A stretch of 64,000 bases of DNA from Eudorina sp. 2006-703-Eu-15 (Eukaryota; Chlorophyta; Chlorophyceae; Chlamydomonadales; Volvocaceae): the NCBI GenBank assembly GCA_003117195.1, contig BDSI01000014.1:1495001-1559000 (forward strand). Direction: 5' to 3'. Position 1 is the first letter of the stretch, and each line of letters starts with the position of its first letter. The position numbers and the translations under genes were made by a program. This document shows positions 53,770-64,000 of the stretch, piece after piece. A model generated the notes under the pieces. It made no database searches and was not told where the DNA came from. It was given only the letters and a program-made list of their open reading frames with translations.

Positions 53770-56700
53770 ATGGGTTCACGGCCACCAGCAAAGTACGCGA
53801 GGGCGAGAATGCTCTCCCTCGTTTTGCTCTTGCTGGCGTCCGCACTTACTTGCACAAGTGGCGAAATAGTTCCTGAATCCAAGTCAGGAGTGTTATATGG
53901 TGAGAGAGCAGATGGTTGAAGTAATTGAATGTAATGAAGCTACGGCCTACGGGACGGAGTGCGGTTATAATCTACTGGAAGCAATCCACATATATCTGAG
54001 ACACGTAAAGACAATCTCACAGCAAGGTTCACCAGTTCGCGCGTGAAAAACCAATGTCGGAATTCGATCGCTTTGTTTGCTTGTTAGTCAGTCTTGAAAG
54101 CATGTGCTGGCTGAGACCGTCATGTGTGGCAACGCGATCGAGATGAATAAATAATTTCTTAATTATCTCCATGTAAGGTATTTTTTGTCTTCCCTTTGCA
54201 GGCTTCATTTCCGGCCTCGAGTTGCCCGGACCGGGGAACGAAGAACAGACGACCTTCTACCTCAACGAGCACGGTGGCAGCGGCACCACCTACCGCCTGA
54301 ACTTCTGCGAGCAAGTACCTGCGGATTATGTGCCGATAGGCACGCTCGTGGATGTGCCGTACGATGAAATCGTGGACGGTGTCGTGCACTCGTGCTCCCT
54401 GCCCACCCCAGCCGCAGCCACTGCTGAGGTCGAGGGGCAGCAGCGGGAAGGGCGGCCAGAGCGGCGGGCACTGCTGGGTGATTTCATCAACACGCCCACC
54501 AAGGTCCGCATTCTGGTATACGTCGTCTCCATGTGCGGCTGGAATCAGCCACCAGCGGCGACGGCAGAGGTGAGGGTGAAGCGTCTCGATTGCGACATCA
54601 CGTACGGCAGTAAACTGTGGATGCAGTGTATATGAGCGATGCCTCATTCCTCCTCCGCCCGTGAGGACGCTTCGTAGGGCCCAGCACGCGTTGCGCATCA
54701 ATCACGCATGTAGCGCGGCTGCAAGGCAGGAACGGCCAGCAGCACCACCCAGCGCAACTGTATGTGTCGTACGCACCTGGAGATAGACCGTTGGCTGGGC
54801 GTTGCGGCCGTGAAAGAAATGACGTGCACATCTGGTACGACATACACGAGGGGATGTCAACGCACAGCCCCGCAAATAAAACCGCAGCAGGCATCGCCCA
54901 TCATCACCCTGGTATGTGCATACTGCATCCTTTCGTGGCTTTCCAAGGGTTTGTGTTCCAAGGGTCCAAAGGGACAGCAACACCCTTGACGTCGGACCGC
55001 GATGATCACTGTACACGCCACCTTGCCTGTACGTCCATCCGTAATCCACCTCACAACAGTACGGCCTTTGCTGTTGGTTGCGTGTCCCAGCCCTAAACCA
55101 AGCGCACCGCACCCAACCCGGCCCCAACTATTCGCTCACAACCCGGCAGGACGTCATGAACGTATTCTTCACCGGCAAGAATGTCCCCCAACCGTTCAAC
55201 AACTCAGAGGCCCGCTCCCTGGCCGAGTACTACAAGACGTGCAGCTACGGTCAGGTGACCCTGTCCCCTTCTGATGTCAAGGTGCTGGGGCCGGTGGAGA
55301 TCCCCTGCAAAGGCGCCGTTGACCCAAACATCAAACAATTCAACAGCGGCAACAGCTTTACCACTACGGACTGCGAAAACGAGAACCCCCAAAAATGGCA
55401 GTACTGGCTGTACGGCTGGGCTAAATCCAAGCAAGGCATTAATCCTGATGATTACCACCACCAAATGATGATCTTACCCAAGGGATACGCCGCCAAAAGT
55501 AAGTGGATGCATGCCAAGTGACGGCCCCTAACAATGCTGTATGTCGTGAGATTAGACATGCATGCCCGAGGTCTGGATGCAATCTGCTGATGTACGCCTG
55601 GATGCATTCTGCAATCTTGGGTTTACCCAATGATGCGCCTGTCTTGCTTGCTGCACGGCTTACGTGTTCACACGTCGCCCGGTTGGAACGCCCGGTCCGT
55701 CGGGACCACGATAGGGTCCAGCCACCTTGTAAGGGTTACTTTACAGGGTTACATTACATTTTCTCACGCACTCATGCTCGATCGGCATGGTCGGCATCGA
55801 TCCCGAGAGAGAGCGCGGGCAGTCACATGCGCCCCCGCGTTTGAGTGATCAGCTTCCGACTTCTCCATCACAGCTCTGTCAACCATCCACATTCTTCCGT
55901 TGCGCGTGCAGAGTGTAATGGCTTTGCCGGTTTAGCCACAATTGCACGCTGGTCATATGCAGCCACCGCCGTTAACAAGTGGGGCTGGGGCCTGGTATGG
56001 ATGAACGGTGACTTATGGGGTAACCTCGAGTTCATGCTCCATGAGCTTGGCCACAACTACGGCATGGGACACGCAAACATCCCAGGCGGCTGCAATCTGG
56101 GGGATCAATGTGATAACACCTGCACCATGGGCTCGGGCGCCATCCGCTGCTTCAATGCGCCGCACAACTGGCAGGTGCGCAAGACTTGTCAATGTCCGTC
56201 CTTCGATGCCGTGCTGTACCGTACTGTAACAAATAAAACTTAAATAGGTGCGGGATTTTCAGGGTGTCATAGTGTGTGTTATCATTAGGATGTTACAGCG
56301 GACCCCGCGGGTCATCGGTGACAGCCCCGGCGACAGCCGAGGCTTCCTCACCATACACTGCCTAAATGAACTAACGCCGCCATGGCGCTCCGGACAGGCT
56401 CCCCAAGTGTGTGTTACATGGCTGGGGGTGCATAACCCTGTGCGAGCCGTATGTAGCGCGGGCGGAATCCCAGCAGATCGTAGCTTCCAGCCCGTATTAC
56501 TTGTATGCACGGACGAAAGTCGCCTTAGTTATATATGCTACAGTGGATCCTGCGGATTATCGGTGACAGCCCAAGCCTCCGCGCCGCCTAATAAGAAAAC
56601 CTGGTCAGCCCCTTCAGGCCAATATCTAATTTTTCCTGTTTCACTGTGTCCACTTTCTCTCGGAATTATAAAGCTAGCGTCGACGCATCTACGAGTATAT

Positions 56701-57495
56701 ACCAGACTTTATTTGTCGGTGGATGCTGATCACACTGCCGTATAATGCCGTACTCCCTGCCGACAGGTCGGCTGGGGTAAGCCGATCCTCACCCTCAATG
56801 ACGACAGCCTCGCTCAGGGCAAGTACACCGTCGCCACCATTCCACCGCAGCTCAGCACACGAAGCAGCATCGTCCTGATCACGGGTGCCGGTATGCCCGC
56901 TGGCCAGCGCCTCTTCATCGCAGCGCGTATAAACGTCAAGCCCTATGATTTGCCTTACTCCAAGGAAGGACTTGCCTACCTGACCATGCACAATTACGAT
57001 GGCAACGAGACGCACTTCTACAGAGCGACCGTTTTCGCGGGTGATGCCCATGAAGGCAACATCTGGCGCGACTCGAAGAGCAACATTGTTGTACGCTTCG
57101 ACAGCTGGGATCCCGTGAAAGGAGCCACCGTTCGCATCTGCCGCCGCCGCGTTGCCTCCGAGACGAACTGCAATGACAATCTGGACGATGACTGCGACTT
57201 CCTGGAAGACCGATGGGATCGGGACTGCGCCAAGGTGCAGCCTGCCTATCCACCCAGCCCAGACCCGCCCCGTCGCCCTCCATCTCCGCTGCCCCGCACT
57301 CCTCCCCCTCCCCCGCCGACCCGCCCTCCTCCCCCTTCCCCGCCGCCCCGCCCTCCTCCCCCTTCCCCGCCGCGCCGCCCTCCTCCCTCATCCCCGCCGC
57401 CCCGCTCACCCCGCCAGCCGTACTCCCCCCGCCAGCCCGCATCACCCCGTCAGTCCACGGTGCGGCCTCCACCTCCCTCTCCTCGCCGGCAGTGA
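53770..57495 (+). CDS. Gametolysin-like (M11) metalloprotease, copy 5
   Basis: Five exons (53770-53899, 54202-54569, 55150-55498, 55912-56174, 56767-57495) give 612 residues. The start MGSRPPAKYARARMLSLVLL is a signal peptide. The catalytic motif is LHELGHNYGMGH (first His about 326). The Met-turn loop is three residues shorter than in the sisters (TMGSGAIRC instead of TMGATGGQGIRC), and a CDHTC is changed to CDNTC. Exon 3 carries a longer loop (VDPNIKQFNSGNSF). The Cys/Asp motif and a Pro-rich tail ending PPPPSPRRQ are intact. The zinc ligands are conserved, so activity is plausible; the shorter loop may alter the substrate pocket. Two minus-oriented retroelement termini (56281 and 56537) lie in intron 4. 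Confidence 0.92.
56281..56326 (-). mobile_element. Retroelement 3' terminus in intron 4 of M11 copy 5
   Basis: On the minus strand: GGCTGTCACCGATGACCCGC, then GGGGTCCGCTGTAACATCC, then TAATGATAA. A second, more diverged copy (CGATAATCCGCAGGATCCAC) follows at 56537-56572 in the same orientation. Confidence 0.65.
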
Positions 57496-57671
57496 GTCAT
57501 ATATATCGAGCGGAGCGGCATGCGCGCAAGGCTCATGACGGATGCAGTGGTGGAGGCATGGTGATCATAGACAGGAGGCAGGGCCACCGAGCGCTAGCTT
57601 CGAAGCCGCTGCACGCGGCTTTCTTACGTGGCTCCAACCCCGGTTGCCCAGCCCTAGGACCATTACCTGGT

Positions 57672-58440
57672 GCGATTAGCTAGGAAGCAGAGGAACGGGC
57701 GGCGGCAGGCGTATAGCTCTGTGTGGTGAGCCAGAGCTCAGTTCAGGCCCGTAGGCGGCGCAGGCCCGCGCACATTACTGCCAGAGAGGCAGTGTCGTAA
57801 TTGCCAGGTTCGTTTCTTTCCGCGCATGTTCGATGTGTGGCCAAGAACCACCTATCGTACACGACCGGCGGATGTGGCATGGCTAACAGAACGAACCCAG
57901 GCAGGTGTACATAATAAATGATGTTACAGTGTTATATGTAAAAACCCAGAACGAGTAGAGCATCGAGGTAGGTTGAGTCGGTACCAAACCTCTATCTCGA
58001 CGTATGTCGGTGCTCGTCGATGTGACGTACGACGGGATCATGGCTGGTGCCTTGCACTCCTGTGCCGTCCCCGTTCCCGTTGCCACCACTGCTGGCCCCC
58101 GATTATTACGGCACCGGGTTTAATGCTGTGCGTGTTCGTGTGGAATGCATTCGTCTGCTGATTCCCCCGGTTTGTGGCTTGCTTGGCTTGCTTGCTTGGC
58201 TTCAAGAGACGTCTGGATGTAGCCATGCATGTTGCTTGGTTAATTTCCGCTGGCACGCCTGAGGCACATAAGAACAGCAGGCCACGTTGCTCATGTCGTG
58301 GTGGTATACATTGCAGGTAGAATGGCATGCATTGCCAGGAGGTTTGGTTGCCAGGGTTTGCTTGCCAGGGCTGCGATGCTGTGCACTTCCGTGAGGACGC
58401 CTAGTTAGGACAGAAGGAATTGCAGGTATCAGCGGTCGGT
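57672..58440 (+). pseudogene. Decayed M11 paralogue relic (intron plus pro-domain exon)
   Basis: 57672-57778 matches the intron of the truncated copy at 38603, and 57990-58110 matches its pro-domain exon (GTGACGTACGACGGGATCAT, GCCTTGCACTCCTGTGCCGT). The flank to 58440 keeps the GGACGCCTAG...GGTCTATCT landmarks, right up to the GT microsatellite. No intact frame. Confidence 0.65.
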
Positions 58441-58443
58441 CTA

Positions 58444-59018
<575 letters not shown>

Positions 59019-60149
59019 CTCTCCTCCCTTTGCGGTGAAAGGAGAGGTGCGTGAAGGGCAACATCCGCCCTTGCTTGCTCGATCAAGAGCACTCGCACGT
59101 CCTGAAAGGTACGGCAGAGGCTCTACGGAAAAGGGCCTCGGCCATGCCCTCTCGTCTCCGACGACTGGGCCCCGTGCAGCCCCGTTGCCTCGCGGGCCTC
59201 GGTGGGCTGTCCTACCTCCCTCAAATCCTTGCAACACCCGGTCCTTCCCCTCCGATGATTCCCGCCAAGCGCAAAACTGGGCGACGTGCGTAGCCCCCAC
59301 TTCAACCTCATCACGTCCTTGAAGCACCCGGGGCGCGTTCCTGGGCAACTCGGAGATGTGCCCCTGTCAGTGCAAAAATCCGCCGTGCCCTCCAGAGGTT
59401 CTCGCCAGGCACATAATTTGAAGGCGTCCGGGCCTGCAGTCCGGCTCATCAGCTAGTCAAGGAAAAGACCTACCTATCTACAAGACTTTTTCCTCGCGGT
59501 CCCATTGCGGCTGGTTCAGGGCCGGCCCGCACTGACTGTCGGATAAGTACTTCTGGGGTGTGGTACGTCCACGCAAACCTCCCAGGGATCCTGCCCAGAC
59601 GCGGCAGGCCGTCGAGGGAGCGGGCTCATGCCGGATATCGCTCGCTGGCTGGCCGGGCTATGGTGACTTATCGGCAGCACCGGCCAGCTACGTATACGAA
59701 CCCCCAAGCGTGACCCTGACCCGCCGTGGCGGCCATCGCCTACAAGGCTCGATGATCCCCGTCGTACCCAAAAGCCCCCTTCGCACTTATTACGCCACCA
59801 TCCGGCCAGCCCCAACACCCAGACTTACTCGCGGCCTCCCCGGTCCCGCAACCAGCCCCTCCCCATTCATCGGACACCCCCGTCCATCGCTGTCTCTGAC
59901 GGGGTCCCAACCCACCCCTCCTTGTCCCTTACTCCCCTTCGTCTCCTGCACCTCGCTCCTCAGACTGCGAGCGAGTTGCACACATGGGAGACGTCCTTCA
60001 ACCATCGCCAGAATGGGGTGGTTCGGCCCCACCCTGTCGTGAACCGTTGGAAGCGCTTCTTGTGGTCACAATCACACGACTTGCCCATATTGCCATTTGC
60101 AAGAGACGTAACAGTGTGCTGCGTCACAACGGATGGATGTAACACACGG
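59019..60149. other. No gene recognised; imperfect internal repeats
   Basis: On the minus strand, TGCGCTTGGCGGGAATC (about 59265) and TGTGCCTGGCGAGAACC (about 59395) head two imperfect copies of a unit of roughly 130 bp. No protein family was recognised; it may be old repeat DNA. Confidence 0.35.
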
Positions 60150-60590
60150 CCGTTACATGCACAAAAACCCATGTCCAGAATTCTGGCACCATGCCGCGCC
60201 TTGCTTAGCCATTTCAACCGGGGGAGGTGCTCCCAGCTGTACCGCCGCGTGGGGAGCATTTATTGCGTCTCGGGTCGCTGCCCTCAGTTTCACCCTCGCG
60301 CGCTCCATGGCTGTTAATGCTGATAGACTGACGATCGATGTCCCACGTACACACATTGTTTTACGTCGTGCGGCGCCTCCGGCAGCCACACCTGCGCCCG
60401 GGTGGTTGGCCCGGGTACGTGGGCTGCTATCTGTTGGACCACGGCCTGTGCCACCGGGCACTCCCAGAAATGGTGTGCTCGCGGCGAGGTTGCGTGGTGC
60501 CCTGCCCCTCCGAAGCCACCGCACGCACACCGTGCGTGTGTTTTGTACATGGTTGGCTGGGGGTGCATAACCCCATACCTGTACAACTAT
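60150..60590 (-). mobile_element. Non-LTR retrotransposon ORF2 3' fragment
   Basis: The minus-strand frame reads CACGGFGGAGHHATSPRAHH then FWECPVAQAVVQQIAAHVPG, the zinc-knuckle pattern behind LINE reverse transcriptases. With one frame change, LSALTAMERARVKLRAATRD follows, matching EALTAMARARVGLRAATR at about 40890. It is a frameshifted, 5'-truncated copy with no reverse transcriptase core. Confidence 0.65.
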
Positions 60591-61360
60591 CCATACGAGC
60601 CATAGGCCCAAGATCATGCAAAGAACGCTTAAAAGAACGCGAATGACGCTGCATAATCAGGGAAAGGAGACTACAACCGTCTGAAGGGGACGATTGGCTT
60701 GCGATGGGCGCACATGCGCTCCAAGAGCCTTGCTAACCGAGCCGGGTCCCAGGTCACAGCTTCCAGCATGTTAGTGAACTGAAGAAAGTCCTCGCCCGCG
60801 CGGGCAATGTCTAGGGGTGTCTAGCAAAATATGCTTTTCATCCTCGACACAACAGCTAGCAACGACAGACCCGCTGTTCCCTGGGAACACAGTGTCTGTC
60901 CCTACGCCCTCTGTTGGCCTCCAGAGCCCAACAAGACAACGGTAACTGCGTTTGCTTGCGATGCGTGCTGTAGGTAATGAATGACGTAGGATGTGGTGGT
61001 CACATCACGGCTGCCGCGCCTGCAAATGACACACCCATCAAATGCTTGTACCTCGATATCCCGATGTACCTTTGGACAGAGTGCCCCAGCAGCGACTGGG
61101 CAAGAAAGATATTTATAGCGATACATGTAAAGCAGTGATAGCCAAGACCTCAAAATTGATATTATTAGCAACGACCTTAATAAAAAGGTTAGATGTCTTT
61201 TTTAAATTTTGCTTATACAGCAGACGAATTCGAATATTGCCTCCCTATTTTGACTACTGAAACACATCTTGCAGTCCGAGGCGGTAGGGATAAAAGTTTT
61301 ATTAATGGCTTATGTTGTCATTTCATGAAAACATTGTTTGGGAGAACCATCTATCTATCT
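60591..61360. other. No gene seen
   Basis: Between the LINE fragment and the upstream blocks of M11 copy 6. No coding signal. Confidence 0.4.
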
Positions 61361-61427
61361 CGGAACCCCAACCGGCGCGCTCGGTCGCGCTCGCATATCG
61401 CGTGGCGCTTGTTTCCCATCTGTTGGG
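61361..61427 (+). promoter_or_regulatory. Upstream block A, M11 copy 6
   Basis: CGGAACCCCAACCGGCGCGC, then a GCATATCGCGTGGCGCTTG stretch, then TCCCATCTGTTGGGCT. It is the most diverged version of the block. Confidence 0.5.
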
Positions 61428-61631
61428 CTATCTTCGTCAACCTAAAATCAACATAAAATCAAAATTTTCATTGGTTCAGTGATAAATGTTGACCGCTAAG
61501 AGTGGACGTTTTGACGTTTTATTTTGTGAGGTTTTGTGTTAGAAGCTGCAAGCTTGTACGGTCCAGACGAGCCAAGAGGCTCATGGACCGCCGAACTGGA
61601 AACAAGAACTGAGTGGACAATTTTGATGCTG

Positions 61632-61700
61632 TCCAATTGACTCGTCACTTTGCGTCGGTTGGCCCAGCCCAGAGGCGCACAGCGACGACCTGAAGCGACA
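61632..61700 (+). promoter_or_regulatory. Upstream block B, M11 copy 6
   Basis: CCAATTGACTCGTCACTTTG, CGTCGGTTGGC, an 8-9 bp insertion relative to the other copies, then ACAGCGACGACCTGAAGCGA, ending 87 bp before the ATG. Confidence 0.6.
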
Positions 61701-61786
61701 AAGGGACACCGTTAGAATTTAGGCGCATAATATTAGACTTTTTTCCAAATGTCATTTAAGTAACTGCTAATTGCTGGCTGTGTGTC

Positions 61787-63756
61787 ATGGTTTTTCGGCC
61801 AACGGCAAAGTACTCGAGGGGGAGAATGCTTTCCCTCGTTCCGCTCTTGCTGGCGTCCGCACTTATTTGCACAAGTGGCGAAATACATCAAAGCTTCAAC
61901 ACAGGAGTGCTAAGGGGTGGGTATATAAATGGTGATTAACAAAGTTACGGGACCCTACGGAACTGAGTGTGGATACCATGTAATGCAAGTAGTCCACCAT
62001 ACAATTATTCATTATATAAAATTAAATATTAAACATATCGCATGTGCAGGATTAATTAGTCAAAGCTGTACTCCGTTACTCCGTTATCGGATTTCGATTT
62101 ATTGCTGGCAGCTGCGGGGAATTTGTGTTGCAGTGCAATCGATATTACTGCTTGCTCGTTACCAGTAAGAAACTTGTATGAATCGACTTGCCCGTGCAGG
62201 CTTCATCAGCGGTCTTGAACTGCCCGAAGCTGGGAGCAACGAGTCTTCCGTTGTGACCTTCTACATCAACGAACACGGCGGCAGCGGAACCATCTATCGC
62301 CTAAATTTCTGCAAGCAAGTGGCCCAGGAGGATGTGCCGATCGGCGAGCTTGTGGATGTGCCGTACGATGAAATCGTGGACGGTGTCGTACGGTCGTGTT
62401 CCCTGCCCACCCCAGCGACCGGTACCGAGTCCGAGGGGCAGCCGCGGGAAGGGCGGCCAGAGCGGCGGGCGCTGCTGGGCGAGCGAATCACCACGCCCAC
62501 CAAGGTCCGCATCCTGGTGTTCATCGTCTCCATGTGCGGCTGGAATCAGCCACCAGCGGCGACGACGGAGGTGAGGGTGCAGCGTCTTTCAAAGGTCGAA
62601 ACAGCAGGGTAGTAGTAATGTAGATGCTGTACGTAAATATGAGATCCCGACGAAAAACGACAGACCCATCCAGTGCTTATACTTCGACATCTGGATTCCC
62701 GAAGCCGGTGGGCTGGTCGGGCGGCACTCAACCACGATTTGCCGCATGTACAAAATTGCAACTGGACCGCGCCATCTCGCAGGCACGCTCCCCCTTCGCT
62801 CCACGAACATAGCCTCCGCCGGGGAGTTTCCATCACGGTGCCCCTAAGCCCGCTTCCGCAAGCACAGAACGAAGCCCCCCATGCTTCGCACCCGTATAAC
62901 AGTATTGCATGCACTTGGGAAGTGAAGCGCGCTACGCATCGGTACATCAGGGGCGAACCGCTTACTTCAGCTTGTTCAGCTTCGCAGACAGCGAGCGAGA
63001 ACGTAGCAGAACGGGCCAGGTTACAAAGTTTCCGGCGACAGGCGCTGAAATCCCTTATGTAACGGCAAGTAAGGCATGACACAAGTGACCGTTGGGCGGT
63101 GCGGCCTCCAGTCACTGACGTGCACGTGCACACCAAGCTGGAGCCAGGCGAGCAGCAGATAAAACCCATGCATCAATATCCCAATTGTTAACACTGCTAC
63201 CTTTCTTGTTTTTCAGAGGTTCCCAAGGGACAGCATCACCCCTGATGGACCGCCGCATGATCATTACTGAAACGCATCCCAGCTGTACGTTCATCCGTAC
63301 ACCAAACAGTACGGTCTCACCTACATTGGTTACGTGTCCCAACCTAAAGCCAAGCCCACCGCACCCAACCCGGCCCCGACTACTCGCTCACAACCCGGCA
63401 GGACGTCATGAACGTATTCTTCACCGGCAAGGGTCTCCCCTTTCCGTTCAACGCCTCGGAGGCCCGCTCCCTGGCTGAGTACTACAGGACGTGCAGCTAC
63501 GGTCAGGTGACCCTGTCCCCCTCTGATGTCAAGGTGCTGGGGCCGGTGGAGATCCCCTGCAGCGGCACTTTGACGAACATCGGGTTTACCTTCCCCGACG
63601 GGAACAATTTTACCACCAACACCTGCGGCAGTGACAACGACAAAAAATGGCAGTACTGGCTGCATGCCTGGGCTAAATCCAAGTACGGCGTCAATCCACT
63701 GGATTACCACCACAGCATGATGATCGTACCCAACGGGTACTTCGGCAAGGTCGACA
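61787..63756 (+). CDS. Gametolysin-like (M11) metalloprotease, copy 6 (first three exons)
   Basis: Exons 61787-61916, 62200-62570 and 63402-63756 keep the sizes and phases of copies 3-5. The start MVFRPTAKYSRGRMLSLVPL is a signal peptide; exon 2 reads LELPEAGSNESSVVTFYINE; exon 3 reads DVMNVFFTGKGLPFPFNASE and CSYGQVTLSPSDVKVLGPVE. The donor at 63757 (GTAAGT) is intact. The catalytic exon would lie about 200-400 bp further on; it is not visible by 64000, so the gene continues beyond the window or is truncated. Activity cannot be judged. Confidence 0.85.
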
Positions 63757-64000
63757 GTAAGTGGCTGTAACGTGCCAACCGATCAATGACTCGTGCCATT
63801 TGTAACAAGGCACGGCCAAATGAAGGCTTCTCTCGATGATGCTGAGCGGAGCCCCGAGTTAAGACGTATCCTGTAACCCGGCATTACAGTGGCGGCCGTT
63901 CACATTGTTGTACGTATCAGTAAGAGCACGCTCCCTTCCTTGGAGTCCATTACACGTGATATATCGATTGAGCAATACGTGCATAAATGCCGTAAGCAAC

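Overview
The window looks like nuclear DNA of a volvocine green alga (Volvox, Gonium or a relative). The reasons are GC-rich coding sequence broken by many short GT-AG introns, proteins with long Gln/Ala/Gly/Pro low-complexity inserts, a tandem family of gametolysin-type (peptidase M11) metalloproteases with hydroxyproline-type Pro-rich tails, and TGTAA-bearing retroelement ends. All gene models below were built by hand from reading frame, splice signals and phase; none has transcript support.

Left part (1-32 kb), mostly single genes. On the minus strand are a WD40 beta-propeller gene (284-2453, possibly starting further upstream), a ten-exon BAHD-type acyltransferase gene (3177-9872) whose HXXXD catalytic motif is assembled across an intron, a gene joining a beta-propeller to a C-terminal BTB/POZ domain (15599-18903), and an STPG-repeat protein typical of cilia (21468-23696). 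On the plus strand are a three-exon gene of unknown function (11330-13079) and a very long helical-repeat protein of OPR/FASTK character, probably an organelle RNA-binding factor (24954-30807).

Middle (32-34 kb): an AT-richer stretch with only orphan exon candidates.

Right part (33.9-64 kb): an M11 metalloprotease array, all on the plus strand. Full-length genes lie at 33910-36837, 41530-45909, 47834-51069 and 53770-57495, and a fifth starts at 61787 and runs off the window. Between each pair of full genes is a truncated or decayed second paralogue (38466-39611, ~46395-46690, ~51783-52050, ~57672-58130), so the array reads intact/relic/intact/relic. The four rightmost full genes share two conserved blocks 80-290 bp upstream of their ATG, which suggests common regulation. 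Each full-length protein has a signal peptide, a pro-domain-like region, a metzincin catalytic domain (HExxHxxGxxH plus a Met-turn), a Cys/Asp-rich motif resembling a MopE-type metal-binding motif, and a Pro-rich wall-associated tail. The expected role is extracellular-matrix or cell-wall remodelling.

Mobile and repeat DNA: 3' fragments of non-LTR retrotransposons (an RT-associated zinc-knuckle piece at ~40.4-41.0 kb and ~60.15-60.6 kb) and more than a dozen short copies of their 3' termini; a 64-bp-arm foldback at 10258-10424; a duplicated giant (GT)n microsatellite at 58.4-59.0 kb; and a compound CTG repeat at 31.77-31.91 kb.
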